A stretch of 64,000 nucleotides of DNA from Haliclona indistincta (Eukaryota; Porifera; Demospongiae; Haplosclerida; Chalinidae): NCBI GenBank assembly GCA_964017065.1, contig OZ024787.1, positions 3,686,503-3,750,502 of the forward strand, given 5' to 3'. A program made the translations under genes and the position numbers. Positions within the stretch are counted from its first letter, which is position 1, and every line of letters begins with the position of its first letter. This document shows, piece after piece, positions 12,567-24,092 of this stretch. Below the pieces are notes generated by a model. That model was given only the letters and a program-made list of their open reading frames with translations, was not told where the DNA came from and ran no database searches.

Positions 12567-13011
12567 CTGTCTGAGGTTGACTATAGCTAGTTCAGCTATA
12601 ATACAGGTTAATGCAGTGGTCATGGGATTAACATGTGTGCAAATCCCTTCAACAATTGTGTACTGTTACGTTGTATAGTTGATGTACAAAATACGGTATT
12701 TGTTTAATAATTTGTGTCATGATCACATAAAGCCACCTGGCATGATATAATAATTGTGGGATTTTGAATTATAAACTGTTTCACTTTCTGGAAAAAAAAT
12801 CACTTAATAACACAATCACACAATTTGAATTGCTTATGTACACAAGGACTGCATTAGTGTTCTTTTATTATTACATCATTACTGTGACTAATTGACCAAT
12901 AATAAACAAAAAATAAGATAATCTTGAAGTATAGCTAACTTTGTTCAAACTTACTAGTTTACACACACTCATTAATAGGTCATGCAGGTACATGCATACT
13001 ATATGAGCGAC

Positions 13012-14077
13012 CTAAAGCTTTAGTGCCTTAAGTATTTCGCCACTATATCTTTTCAGTTTTTCCATGGTTGACTTATCGACTTTACGTTCTTCTGGTGTAG
13101 TGTCTAATTTCAAAGTAGTTGGTGTCACTGCCTGAGACTCAATGCACATTTTGGCATAGTGCCTTACTGCTTCATGTTTCTTGTCAATGCAAGCTTGAAT
13201 ATGAGATTCCACACTAGCGTCAAACTGCAGCGTTACCTTGACACAGCCTGGTTCGATCTTGTGAATTCTAAAAAATCGTGCATGTATGTCAAACACTTCC
13301 TTCAAAAACACATCAATGTCTCCAAAGTATGTAATTCTTTCTAAAACCAGAATGAGGCATGGCTTGTCAGGTCTAAATGGCTCAAAAATCAATTCCCTTT
13401 GTAAATGTTGGTCGCTGATTGGGATCATGCTACGAACTTCCTTGAAGTCGTCGATGTATTTGTCCATTTCTTGGTTAAGTCTTGTTTCATGTGTTTCTCT
13501 AACAAGTCGTTGTAGGGCAGCAGGATTAGTGAAACTCCACCTCTCTTGTAGTTGGTCTTTAAGTGGGCCCTTATCACTTGAAAGTACGAGTTTTTCTGTC
13601 TGCAGTCCTCTTAAGATTTCATTCAGCCACCACACAGCTTCTATGTCGTTAGGATAGCGCGTGTTCAGCCATTTCAAGGCTTTTACAACTATGGCGGCAT
13701 AGTCACTCTTCAGATTACCGATTCTCGTCTCAATTTCATGATCCAGTGTCACTTGCTTTTCATGAATTCCTGTAACTAAGATACATACATCAGCATTCAT
13801 TCCAATTTGCATGCTGCAGTATTTCCTCACCATGCATACTGTGTTTTAGTTTTTCCAATGCAGCATCTAGCTCTGCTTTCGGGTCTGTTGGATTGCTCCT
13901 GAGCCATGTAGATAACATGTCCATTCTGCAACGAGCAACGTCCTTTGTGTGATTACTTTCAATTTCGTCCAAGCGATACATTTTTACTTTAAGGCGTAAT
14001 CCTAGTTCTCTCCAGTATTTACTGACTTGATCTGTTTTTTCAATACAATCCATAAACAGATCATGTGAATCAGCCAT
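13012..14077 (-). CDS. death-domain protein with conserved C-terminal region
   Basis: Two exons, 14077-13831 and 13769-13012, give 334 residues; the GT-AG junction splits a Gly codon. An in-frame Met ten codons upstream (14107) is possible, but the MADSHDLF start has G at -3 and +4. Residues about 10-78 form a death domain: helices with YWRELGLRLK, IESNHTKDVARCRMDMLSTW and a closing LDAALEKL. Such domains assemble oligomeric signalling platforms in apoptosis and innate immunity. The second exon (about 250 residues) is helical and ends with an RIHKIEPGCVKVTL segment resembling the C-terminal beta element seen in other invertebrate death-domain proteins. I see no caspase, NACHT or kinase domain, so it may act as an adaptor. 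No other death-domain gene is adjacent. Confidence 0.85.
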
Positions 14078-14216
14078 GTCTGTTGGCAGAGTGTGCAGAA
14101 TGAGCACAGAATGAGTCTATATCCGCGAAAGACTGCGCTTGTCCCCTCCCATTTTTCTTTCGCGGCAGAGGGGAGAGGGTCATAGCGCGCTAGACTCGAC
14201 TATCTATAGCTGTATG

Positions 14217-14245
14217 CATGCCTCGCTGGGCGGAGCCACGAGGCA
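14217..14245 (+). repeat. ATGCCTCG hairpin motif
   Basis: The sequence ATGCCTCGCTGGGCGG then AGCCACGAGGCA forms a short hairpin (TGCCTCG with CGAGGCA). The same motif lies at 47637-47666 next to a GT microsatellite, and in reverse at about 49043 and 49678. Confidence 0.6.
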
Positions 14246-14279
14246 AACAGTACACTCATAGATTTATGAGACTATTAGG

Positions 14280-14560
14280 GGTGCCTCACAATGTAAGGAT
14301 GAATGGAAAAACAAGATGGAGGCTACATAGATCTGCAGTACAATGTATTAGCGTTCAAGCGCTGATGTTTCGCCTGGTGATGAATTTTATACGTCCAAAG
14401 ACACTTAGATCTGCTCTCTGGCGTTGTCCCATCTTAAATTAGCAAGGAAATTGCTCGAAATTGTTACTAAAGTGACGAACCAGGAAAGGGTGAAAGGTGA
14501 AATTAAATAGAGTTTCGTCACCTTCGTTTCTTTCTTTCTTTTTTGCTTGCCTGCTTGCTT
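14280..14560. repeat. dispersed repeat in the 5' flank of the duplicated kinase block
   Basis: It runs from about GGAAAAACAAGATGG to the CTTTCTTTC tract. Copies lie at 25680-25910 (the other duplicate) and 20785-21010 (separate). The shared core includes CGCTGATGTTTCGCCTGGTG. It gives no convincing protein. Confidence 0.65.
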
Positions 14561-14922
14561 TTTTGCTTTCTGAACATTTAGTCAGCTTCAATTTGATGTT
14601 TTCAGCTTGCTGATAGGACACAATATAACAAAGATAGATAGTTAAACGGCACATAGTAAGAAATATTGTCGAAAATGCAACCAAGGAAGAAACCATACAA
14701 GTATCAAGCTGAGACTTCATATAACCATGAGGGGTTCAAGTTTCGAGAAAATCCCAGAGGGACATGCCAAAAAGCTATTGAGAATGACCCTGTATACAAG
14801 GTCGGAGCTGCGCAATAGCAGGGCCTTGCAAAAGTTCAGCCCCACCCTTCAAATAAACCATGCCCAGAGAATTCGTTTTCAGTTTCGCCATCCAGGTTCT
14901 GTGTCAGCGAGTAGAGGTCTAG

Positions 14923-17900
14923 ATGGCGGAACATTCTCGTAAGCATTGATACATATCCAGCTGATTTTTCATACTAACTTCTTGCAGCGAGAAATCTTAC
15001 GAGATATGAGCCTGCACCACGTGATGGACACACACTCGGTCTTGTTGGTGGAAACCTATACCTGTGGGGAGGCTGGATGGATGGTATACCACGAGTACAC
15101 GATAGTCCGGAGAAGACTAAGTTGTTTTCCAGTGTGGACGTGTTTGAATCAGAGTCCGGGGACTGGATACAGCAGACCATGCAGTGGAACACCGCCAATG
15201 GGAGTGAGCGGATATTGCTGCACTGCAGTGGACGACTCTATCTACTACTTTGGCGGGTGGTGTGGACATCCCGGCTGCTATCATAATAATGTGCACAAAC
15301 TGAGCACTTCATCACTTGACTGGGCGATACTATCTCCCACTGTGTCAATGAGTGGGGCGCCGATGAAGAAAATGAACTGTGGTATGGTAGCATTCAGGGA
15401 TGGTGAGGAGGAGTTCTTGTGTGTAGTAGCAGGGCGTGGTTCAACACCATCATATTATCAATCTGGATCACGATATAAAGCTGTTGTGGGCAATGCAGTG
15501 TGGTGCAACGAGCATCATACGTTCAGTCTAAGCACTAGTGAGTGAGTTGTTGTGTTATTCGGCCGCAGTGCTCTGAGATAATGAAAGTGTTGTTAAATCA
15601 ACAATTTGTCAATTTCTTCTTTGTTGATCGTATGCTTGTCTCCTGCAGGAAAGTGGATGTCACCAACAGTCATTGGGCAGCCTCCTCCTCCATGTCATGA
15701 CCTCACTCTCACATCTGTGGATGAACGAAGAGCTGCTCTGTTTGGTGGTGAGATTGGACTAGGTGTAGCCAGTGATGACCTACTGATAGTTGAGCTGACC
15801 AAACATTCTTTGGTGAGTATATGATGTTTTAATGTGATACAGTATTAAAACTTGTCTTACTAGTATTGGACCAAGATCAACAAACCTGTCATCTCAGAAT
15901 GGCCTGCATGCAGGTGTGCTCATGCTGCAGCATGTGTGAGTGGATCACTACTAGTAATAGTGGGAGGGGAGAATATTAAACGGAATGCCATAAGTGACTT
16001 TTGGGTTTATGACTTCACTGCAACAACGTGGAGAAAGGTATTTGCAACTGTTGTAAATTATGAGATACATGCAGGATTACTATAATGATTGAGTATGTAT
16101 AGTAGTAGTCTGGCAGCCTGTTCCTTCGCATTCAGCGGAGAATGGTGGCTGCCAGACTAAATGCGAAGGGGCTGGGCTGCCGGACTATCCAGCCTTAGAG
16201 TATTGTGCCACAATAGTATGTCACTGGTCACCTCATTGATGTACACTGTACATTGTAGGCCAATGTGTACCAAATCAACAATTCCTAGCTGAATTAACAC
16301 TTTTTACTTTCAATCTGCTTTAAACTGAAGGCTATACAATACCCCCAGACCTAAAACTATAGATGCTGAAACACAATCCCTAAACCACTACACTGAACTA
16401 AAATAAGTTCTAAATCTTATCAATTCAATGGTATGGAATCTATCTGTCGACTGTCGATTTAGTAGACTATAGTATTGGCTCAATAGCTGATCCCTTAAGA
16501 GTTAAGATGATATAGTGAAGTTAACTTTGCATGTTAGGCCACTCTGGTGTTGCCCTAACTTTTCAGTAGCAAAGAGATTGCTCAAACATATTGAAGTGAT
16601 GAAATTTTATTTTGTAATCTTGGCAAACTTATAGACATGTACAATTCATGCATGCACCACTACAGTGGAACCTCTCTAAGGCGGACATCATTGGGAACAA
16701 ACAAAATTGTCCATTATAGAGAGGGTGTCCTCTGGTCAGAGGTTTATTGTACATTATGTGGGTTATATTTGGGATTCAGTGAGTGTCCATTATAGAGAGG
16801 GTGTCCTCTGGAGAGGGGTTCCACTATATAGGTGAAAATATCAGCACTTCATGCTAGCACATTATAGCTAGCTGATGCTTTTCTAATCATTTCTACTATC
16901 ATGCTCCCTGTATAATCTTTAGTTACTGTTACATGCTGGCACAGTTACTGGACGTATATTCCACTCGATCTCCGCAATACAACTGTCATCTTTCAGTGCA
17001 TTGATAGTAGCCTTTGGTGGACAGAAATCAGTCCTTGGTGATAGTATATCTCAAACTGACTTCATTGAACTCAGTGAGTGTGCAATCCTGTGACAACGAG
17101 CTGGTGCATGTATAATATTATTATTATAATTTTCTTGTGCATGCAGTCCAGAAAGGAGATAATCATTGGGAGGTGGGGAGGGTAGGAGCAGCCTTGAAAG
17201 ACAAGAAAAAGTACCAGCAAATGGTGTCAGATGGAAGCGGAAGGAGTTTAGAGAATCACCTTCGTCAGGTATGACATATTTCCTCTGAAAATAGTTACCA
17301 GCAACACTTACAGCTTGAGTGTGCCAGAGAGGTTGACCAACGACTGATGACAGAGCTCCTGCAACTGACTAAAGAGAACAAACAGGTTTGATCATTGTAC
17401 TGCACAAGTGCATAATAACAATCCATTTGTGTATATAAAACAACCCTTTGCCTGTTTAGAATTGTGGTTTTAATTTTCCATTGTATAGGCAATAGAGAAA
17501 GAGCAACAACTGATGCAAGAGAATCAGCAACTGACCAGAGAGAGGGATCAGGTAGTGAGGGATTACCAACAACTTCTGACAGCCAGCACTAGAGGACAGG
17601 AAGAGGTCCAGCAGCTCAGACAGCAGGTCAGTGATCATGTGTAATGACATCACTTTACAGTACACATACTCACCAGCTATCAGTCATGGGCATTGCTGCT
17701 GCAGATGGGGCATGGCAGATAGAAGAGCACCCTCACTGGGTGGTGAGGAGAGAGGAGGTGGAGCTGACTGAGGAGGTGGTGGGCAGAGGAGGCTGGGGTG
17801 AAGTAAGGGTTGCCAAGTTTCGTTGTCTGCGTGTTGCTGCAAAGTTCCTGTATGATGTAATCCTGTCTGACTACAACAGACGCCAGTTTGTACGAGAGAT

Positions 17901-18516
17901 GACAATAGCCGCCAAGCTACGCCATCCACACCTCATGCTGTTTATCGGAGCCACAAGGGAGGGACAAGCCATTATATTAACAGAATTGATGCCAACCAAC
18001 CTGCGCATGGAGCTGGAGAGGAGAGAGATGCCTCGAGCTCACACCACCTCCATTAGCCAAGACGTAGCCCTTGCTCTCTGCTACCTTCACCAATGGCAGC
18101 CACACCCAATAATCCATCGCGACATCAGCAGTGCCAATGTTCTTCTTGAGCCTCTTCCCAATGGCTGCTGGCGAGCTAAGGTGTCTGATTATGGATCAGC
18201 CAACTTCATGAATCTCGTCTCCACCACCATCGGTCCTGGTAACCCAACCTATGCTGCTCCTGAGGCCAACTCACCTTTTGATCACTCACCTAAAATGGAC
18301 GTATATAGTTACGGTATCCTCCTAGTGGAGATGCACCTCCGAGAGCTCCCTGAAACTGATCCAGAGCGTCGTCAAGAACAGATTCAGCGCATCCAGTGGG
18401 TCAGCATGGTCTCCCTCATTAGGAGGTGTACTAGTGAAAGACCAGACCATCGACCGACCATGAGCAATGTAATAGACCTACTGGCTAGCATACAACAAGA
18501 GCTGACTACAGTATGA
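14923..18516 (+). pseudogene. Kelch / coiled-coil / TKL-like kinase gene, copy 1, +1 frameshift in the Kelch part
   Basis: Exons match copy 2 one for one: 14923-14938, 14988-15537, 15649-15812, 15864-16037, 16923-17073, 17147-17268, 17314-17385, 17489-17626 and 17677-18516. Exon 2 is 550 nt against 549 in copy 2: GACCATGCAGTGG replaces GACCACCAGTGG near 15178. The frame then runs to a stop about 100 nt later in the same exon, so the full protein cannot be made as written. All later exons stay open, and the kinase frame (Met at 17686) is intact with GRGGWGEV, VAAK, HRDISSAN, SDYGS and APEA. Exon 6 lacks two codons present in copy 2. Possibilities are a recent pseudogene, an assembly error, or a shortened coiled-coil kinase started internally. 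Identity to copy 2 is very high, so duplication was recent. Confidence 0.82.
16665..16835 (+). repeat. interspersed GTGGAACC-type repeat in the kinase intron
   Basis: It begins AGTGGAACCTCTCTAAGGCGG, contains two copies of GTCCATTATAGAGAGGGTGT, and ends GGGGTTCCACT, so its ends are inverted. The same insertion lies at 28020-28190 in copy 2, so it predates the duplication. A hairpin at about 16110-16190 (GTCTGGCAGCC with GGCTGCCAGAC) is likewise shared. Confidence 0.8.
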
Positions 18517-18712
18517 AGAAGTGACTGTCGTAAGGCACAGTTTTTGTCGTCTTTTAATTTGTGATCATTTTCATTTTCACTTTTCGAAAAGATACTAAAT
18601 TATTGTTATTGAATGCTATTCACTTGTTATCACAAGTAAACATAGATATCTGGGCAAGTTTATACAGCTGAGGTGTGGTTACCAACTAAATCGTACAACA
18701 ACAGTGACAGAC

Positions 18713-18890
18713 CTAGTGTACCCTTCTAATGTAGCCAAAAACTGGTTCAACAAGCCCAATAGAGTCAAAGAGAACAAGCGCTAGTACCAGGTAGTAGAGA
18801 ATACTTAGTAAGAACATCGGAAACACAGACAGCACTAGACTCATGACAGCCCAGATCACATTGAATATTAAGAGTGATACGACAGTTTCC
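18713..18890 (-). pseudogene. orphan terminal exon of the BFAR-like gene
   Basis: 178 nt, the same length as the functional last exon at 30096-30273 and nearly identical, with acceptor and stop. Homology stops about 40 nt upstream of the exon, where unrelated sequence begins, so the other exons were never copied or were lost. It is convergent with kinase copy 1, as in the complete arrangement. Confidence 0.8.
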
Positions 18891-18929
18891 CTGCATGGAG
18901 AGAAATAAGCACAGTATATACTTACATTA

Positions 18930-19502
18930 TAGCATAGCTACGAGTATTTGACCAATCAGATTGCTCAGTTGCCGGGTTATAATTCACATATGATCCGCGG
19001 GCTTTCGTATGACCTGGCTACAAGTTATTGTGTTATTAATAGAATTGATGATTGATACTGATACTATTCATAATAACTGCTGTATAAACAAAGTCAGAAT
19101 ACAACACAGAAAGCAGGTGAATGATGACTGTGGAGATTTGCTGATATGCTTTAGGTACAGTGAACCAAGAGCCTAGAAGCCTGCTGCTGCTGATGGTAGG
19201 AGCTAGTAGGGGGTGCAGAGTAGGTAGATAGTGCTGTAACAGAGCTGGATAGTGTCGAAGAGGCAGTGAGGGAGGAGCTGGTTAGTGGTGATGGAAATAC
19301 TGGAACAGTATAATAGTAGATGAGAGAGTGGATTGGAGGCGAAGCTGGAAAAAGCTGGTGGGTGGTGTCAAGGCGGAGGTCAGATGAAAGGGTGGAGCTC
19401 GCAAGGGCTGGGCTAGTATCCGGCGATGGAAGTCACTGACTCACCGGAGCGAGCTGCGCGATGGTGTTGGTGGTGGTACGTAGTAGCTGGGATATAGACC
19501 CC
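18930..19502. other. spacer with no gene
   Basis: Sequence between the duplicated block and the next inverted-repeat element. It is G-rich with short tandem-like words (GGTGG, GCTGG). I see no open frame or splice pattern worth annotating. Confidence 0.5.
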
Positions 19503-20088
19503 TTGGGCGCTAACAGCTGACCGCAATAATTTCTAAAAAAAAAACGTCATCGTGCCACGCCTTTGTCCGCCATTTTCAAGGCCTAGAATTATACTGAATA
19601 TCGAACAAACAGGAGCAATTCGCCGATACTTCTGGATGTTACTCATCTCTAGGGGGCTCTCTATCATAGACAAACGTAGATATATGGAAAAGGTTGAAAA
19701 AGATGGTTGTAAACGCTCCAGAGCCATAGCAAATACCTGGTAGTAAAGTGTATTCGACACTTCTAGGATCTTTGGAGTGATTTCAGGCTGAGAAACAGAT
19801 AGCTCGACGTTTTATCGAAGGTAATGTGCTACATTTCGCTGATTCTGAGGCTTACCGTTGATAAAACGGGCGCTGGAAGTCACGAGTGTGAGTTTTGACT
19901 CCAATCAAGTTGCGCTTGTCAGTGCTTTTCCGAGCTTGTCTCCGCTTGGCATCACAAAGGAACTCATAAAAATTGTGTTCCACGCTTTACTTGACGGTCT
20001 TTGTAGCAAAAGTGTACTAGTAGGACTCAAAAATGGCGGTTTATGAAATTTTTCCATAGAATTATTGCGGTCAAGTATTAGCGCCCAA
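19503..20088. repeat. terminal-inverted-repeat element, about 580 bp
   Basis: The left end GGGCGCTAACAGCTGACCG is matched in reverse by a right end finishing in TATTAGCGCCC, giving inverted ends of about 27 bp with a few mismatches around an ACCGCAATAATT core. The inside has small open frames (minus 19533-19760, plus 19858-20046) without recognisable domains. It is likely a non-autonomous DNA transposon; the target-site duplication is unclear. Confidence 0.7.
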
Positions 20089-20202
20089 CCGGTCTATAAA
20101 CTATTGCTGTTGGAAGACTAGCCGTAACTTGTTGAGTAGTTGTGTCAAAAACGTCGTCATCTTGGACAAAAACGCAGCAGCTCTGGACACTCAAGTCAGC
20201 AA

Positions 20203-20541
20203 TTAAGTATTAGTTATTGCCCTCACGCGAGGGCATTAACCGACATTAATGACCGCGGGAAAGTCGGTCGCCCGAGTAACGGTCGAGGGCGCAGCCCGAG
20301 ACTGTACGAGGGCAACGACTTTCCCGAGGTCATTAATGTCGGTTAATGCCCGAGTTGTGTAGGGCAATAAATGATTTATTACATAGTTCATCACTGTGAG
20401 CGCAATAACATCGCGAATTTTTCAAACTCGCAAAGACGCAACGGTCAGTTGCTATAGAAGACGCTACGCGCGGTCAATAACCTACATTAATGCCCTCGAA
20501 TAGAGCAATCCGATTGGTCAAAGATGACGTACTATGTATTA
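20203..20541. repeat. dispersed hairpin-rich element (mate at 44268-44614)
   Basis: It contains an internal imperfect palindrome: GGCATTAACCGACATTAATG and its reverse complement around a GC-rich loop. A second copy lies at 44268-44614 in the opposite orientation, including the outer GTACTATGTA and GACCAATC blocks. Non-coding. Confidence 0.8.
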
Positions 20542-20739
20542 AGAGAGCGTTCCATTGTAGCTTTTGCGTCGAAAAGTATTGTTGCTATGCTATAAATAAC
20601 TTAGATACCTCGTCCGCGGGTCATACGTGATTTATAAACCCTCGTGCAAAAGAAGAAGAAAGGGACCAAGGTAATCAGTCGCGAGAGAAAGGAAGTCGTT
20701 GGCGAGCCAGTTCGATTCTGGATGAAGTCTCGTGGATTT

Positions 20740-21010
20740 CGCTTATTAGGGAGGCACGGTAGTGCCTCCCTATGTAGGGTTGAACGGGAAAACAAGATGG
20801 CGGCTACATACATTGTATTAGCGTTCAAACGCTGATATTTCGCCTGGTGATGAATTGTATACGTCAAAAGACTCCTAAATCTGCTCTCTAGCGTTGCCCC
20901 ATCTTACAGTAGCAAGGAGATCGCTCGAAATTGTTACTAAAGTGACGAACCTGGAAACGGTGAAAATCGAGTTTCGTCATCTTCGTTTTCTTCTTTCTTT
21001 CTTTCTTCCT
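20740..21010. repeat. dispersed repeat carrying a YY1-like motif
   Basis: It starts with a hairpin (AGGGAGGCAC and GTGCCTCCCT), then GGGAAAACAAGATGGCGGC, the classic YY1 core, then the block also seen at 14280 and 25680. The rest of the interval to about 21260 is GC-richer, with no clear gene. Confidence 0.6.
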
Positions 21011-21267
21011 TCTTCTTCAGCGCGCCTAGCGCCTTTACGCGAGCAATGCTGAGACCAAAACACCCACGAACAGTCGTGAAATTCTCCTGGCAGGTGCCTT
21101 TTGAACTTTGTTTTTAGCGAAACGGCGATATAAATTCCGCGAGTTCTCGATCATAATCCATTGACAGCTAAGTGTTAGACGCCATTATTGTGATTGCGCA
21201 ATACGCACGTGACCACGAAGTGGTTAGCGCACGTGACCAAGCACTAGCTTGAGTATCGCCACGCCGT

Positions 21268-21312
21268 ATGGATCACGGAGAACACATATTTGTCTGGAGT
21301 CTTCGAAGAAAG
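21268..21312 (+). other. possible first coding exon (weak)
   Basis: ATGGATCACGGAGAACAC opens 15 codons (MDHGEHIFVWSLRRK) followed directly by a good donor, GTAAGC. It sits after a GC-rich stretch. I could not place downstream exons on the plus strand, so this may be chance. Confidence 0.2.
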
Positions 21313-21955
21313 GTAAGCTCGTATAGGATCACCATTCTGCGCTTGCCAGATAATTACAACCGCCCTACAGGTCTACAAACAAGTGTGGGCGGGGCTCGTA
21401 TCCACTGCATGCATGCATACAAGCGTAGGCGAGCTGATATGTACAGCATAACAATTATTTTTAGCTACAAGTTTAAAATTCTTAATAATAAAGAAAAGCC
21501 ATCAACAACAGGAAACTAAACCATTGGTGGAAACAAAGACGGCTCAGTACGTGCATGATATTGAACTGTACTTCACTAAAAAGAAAAAAGGACACAAACA
21601 AGAAATTAACCCTTGTAATCCCACAATTTGCATGCCATTTTATCACCATTTTCCTTCTTTTTTTTCTGCAGAATCTACGTAACAGATTGCAGCTATTGTT
21701 GCAGGCAACGAAGTACTATACCTATATTAACGTTTGCCGTATTTAAACTTACTGTACCGTATATGTTCTTTAAAAAAATTATTCTTGTTTATGAATTTTA
21801 ATTGGCTTTGAATGTATTATTATTTTCACCAACTTCCCATTACTGTATTATCTTCATATTTGGTCATGACATAGCTTATACAGTATACATTGGTTGGAAA
21901 TAGAAAGAATGCAAAGAAATAGAGGGAGAAAGTACAAAATAGAGAGGATATCTTT

Positions 21956-22744
21956 TCACCAGTTCTTCTTCCTCCTTTTTCCACGTCCCATTTGCTTTTC
22001 ACTTCCAGGTGGCCGACCTCTCTTTCTTGATGGATTGGTTTGCTGTTGTACTATTTGTGCACGCTGCTGCTGTGTGTTCTATGAACAGCTTTGCAATAAA
22101 TGCAATCTTGCAATAAATGCAATCACGAATGCTTGAACTGCGTACGAGGTAGTGATCCACAAAGAAGTCACTTCTAGGTCTGCCGCTTGAACCTGGCGAT
22201 CTCTACTTGATCCACGTCCTCTACTTGATCCATGTCCTCTCTTGTGACCTTGTAAACTTTCACTGATGCTTTCCGAAGCTTGTTCACATGTTTCTGTCAG
22301 TTCTTCGGCACTACTCCCATCTGACTCACTGGTAGAGGTGTCTTTACTGTAAGCATAGTTGCAAGCATCAGGGTCACTCAGGTCATAGTCAGAATCACTG
22401 TCACTGTCTGTAGAATCACTAGCAGTCAAGAGATCATCGTCATTCTCAGACTCAGATAACATCGCCAGTACCCCAGCGCCAGTAAACAAATTACGTCTGC
22501 TAGACCCAGCTGTATTCTCTTTCATACTCAGAGGACTCTCAGTTGCCTCAGCAGACTCAACTACGTTACAATCAGAAACGCACTGCTCAAGAGTTTGTCT
22601 CTCTGTTACTTCGACATTGGAGCATGTTGATTCATCAAGTAGCAAGCAATGAACATCAGAAACAGTCAAATTTCTTCCATGCAACTCCCAGTTCTCCTCG
22701 GAGTCAATTACTATCGGCTGCTGTCCATCACGTACATTGAGCAC
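21956..22744 (-). CDS. hypothetical acidic/Ser-rich protein with an AT-hook-like tail
   Basis: A minus-strand frame from 22744 to 22079 encodes 221 residues. It is rich in Ser, Asp and Glu, with a run of Asp-Ser dipeptides near the middle and a basic RGRGSSRDRQ stretch. Its own last 30 residues look like read-through. Further down the same strand a short frame reads QQQTNPSRKRGRPPGS and KQMGRGKRRKNW before a stop at 21956. KRGRPPGS is an AT-hook-type DNA-binding motif. I infer a splice from near the RDRQ codons to an acceptor close to 22060, but the donor is weak. Acidic N-termini like this occur in some transposases, so it may be part of a mobile element. Function unknown. Confidence 0.4.
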
Positions 22745-22922
22745 ATGGTTACTACTGCATTACATCATTATTTGCAATGCGTTACTATTTTAAGACCAAG
22801 CTAGGGTATTTCCCTATAAGCCAGACGCAAAATGGAGTTACTGCAGTGCAAAGCGAAGTCGAAAAAAATTATAATAATATTAAGCCACTTATGTGGCGCG
22901 ATTTTGTATTATTGGGATTACA

Positions 22923-23301
22923 AGGGTTAAAAAGATTTCTATCGAAATCAAAAGGATGTAGGGTTGTGATATCTACCACTGGTCCACAATGCAATCTAAC
23001 AAGAAACAAGCATGGAATGGTAACACGATTGACTTGCTAACAGACCATAGATCCCTACATCAGTGGCTGTATATAAGATGTCACAAGCGGAATGCACGTC
23101 AGGTGTCAACAGCAACTAGCTGACCTAGCTATAGCCAACCACAGCAGCCACTGATGTAGGGATCTATGGTCTGTTAGCAAGTCAATCGTGTTACCATTCC
23201 ATGCTTGTTTCTTGTTAGATTGCATTGTGGACCAGTGGTAGATTTCACAACCCTACATCCTTTTGATTTCGATAGAAATCTTTTTAATTTCTTTTAGATT
23301 A
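22923..23301. repeat. inside-out inverted pair of the CAGTGGCTG family
   Basis: Arm 22928-23069 ends CCCTACATCAGTGGCTG. Arm 23145-23301 starts CAGCCACTGATGTAGGG and ends in AAATCTTTTTAATTTC. Here the CAGTGGCTG ends face inward across a 75 bp loop, the reverse of the arrangement at 11444-11874. Confidence 0.85.
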
Positions 23302-23689
23302 GATCTACCCATTTTGTCAGTGCAGCTCTTAGACTGAGGAAGTTTACCACCCAAGAAACGGTATCGGGAGCTGGAAGAATCAGGCAGTCTTCTACAGCTA
23401 TTATAGAAGATGCTACTGAGGCCTTCTATAGCTGGTGTGATCACTGCATGCTCTGCCCAGCTATTATAGCCTGAACTTAAGACACGTGCATACAGCCATA
23501 TTCATCTCATGTATACCTCAACCTTGCTGCCTCAGTATACATATTTACTTGAATAGCATTGCTGCAGGAGGTGCTTCAGTGGCGAACGTCAGTGGTTTCG
23601 TTGCCAGAGGCCCCAGAAGTCCACCGCTTCTCACGAGCGTCCATGCATCAGTGGTTTGGCCGAGATTCATACTTCGAGTCCCTCGTTTG

Positions 23690-23800
23690 CGCGATCCATG
23701 GATTGAGCAAACAATCCATGGATTGTTGCGCAAAGCACAGATCCATACTTTGGCCAGCGCAATCCATGGATTGTCCCGATCCATAGTTTGCGCACAACAT
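23690..23800. repeat. cluster of CAATCCATGGATTG palindromes
   Basis: Within about 110 bp the palindrome CAATCCATGGATTG occurs twice exactly, plus a GATCCATGGATTG and two partial GATCCATA forms. GCGCAAA/TTTGCGC words separate several of the copies. Overlapping open frames on both strands are by-products of the palindromes. Confidence 0.75.
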
Positions 23801-23983
23801 AATTACAAAGAATGTTGTGTATTTACATTGTATTTACAGGACATGTAGTTACATAATGACTGCAAGAAAGACATCCTGTTGCAGCTTGAAGCGCTTGAAA
23901 TGTGAAATATGTACTCAACATATACGATGAAACTGATGATGCACAGTGTAACGTCACATGCTTCATACAGCTACGGTTGCATA

Positions 23984-24092
23984 CCGTATATAGCTAGAAA
24001 TTTTGGTGGAATACAATTTTGACGAATTTGGCGAATTGTCAAGCATCCATTTGCCAAAATTGTGACCCTCCAAAATTTCCCACTATACAGTA
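23984..24092. repeat. small MITE with TACCGTATA / TATACAGTA ends
   Basis: The left end TACCGTATATAGCTAGAAAT and the right end ATTTCCCACTATACAGTA are imperfect inverted repeats around AAATTTTGG and CCAAAATTT. About 110 bp, non-coding. It is similar in style to the element at 32595-32792. Confidence 0.6.

Noticed and set aside
23690..23800. CRISPR-like array
   Set aside because: The repeats are palindromic words with irregular, very short spacing, and the genome is clearly eukaryotic.
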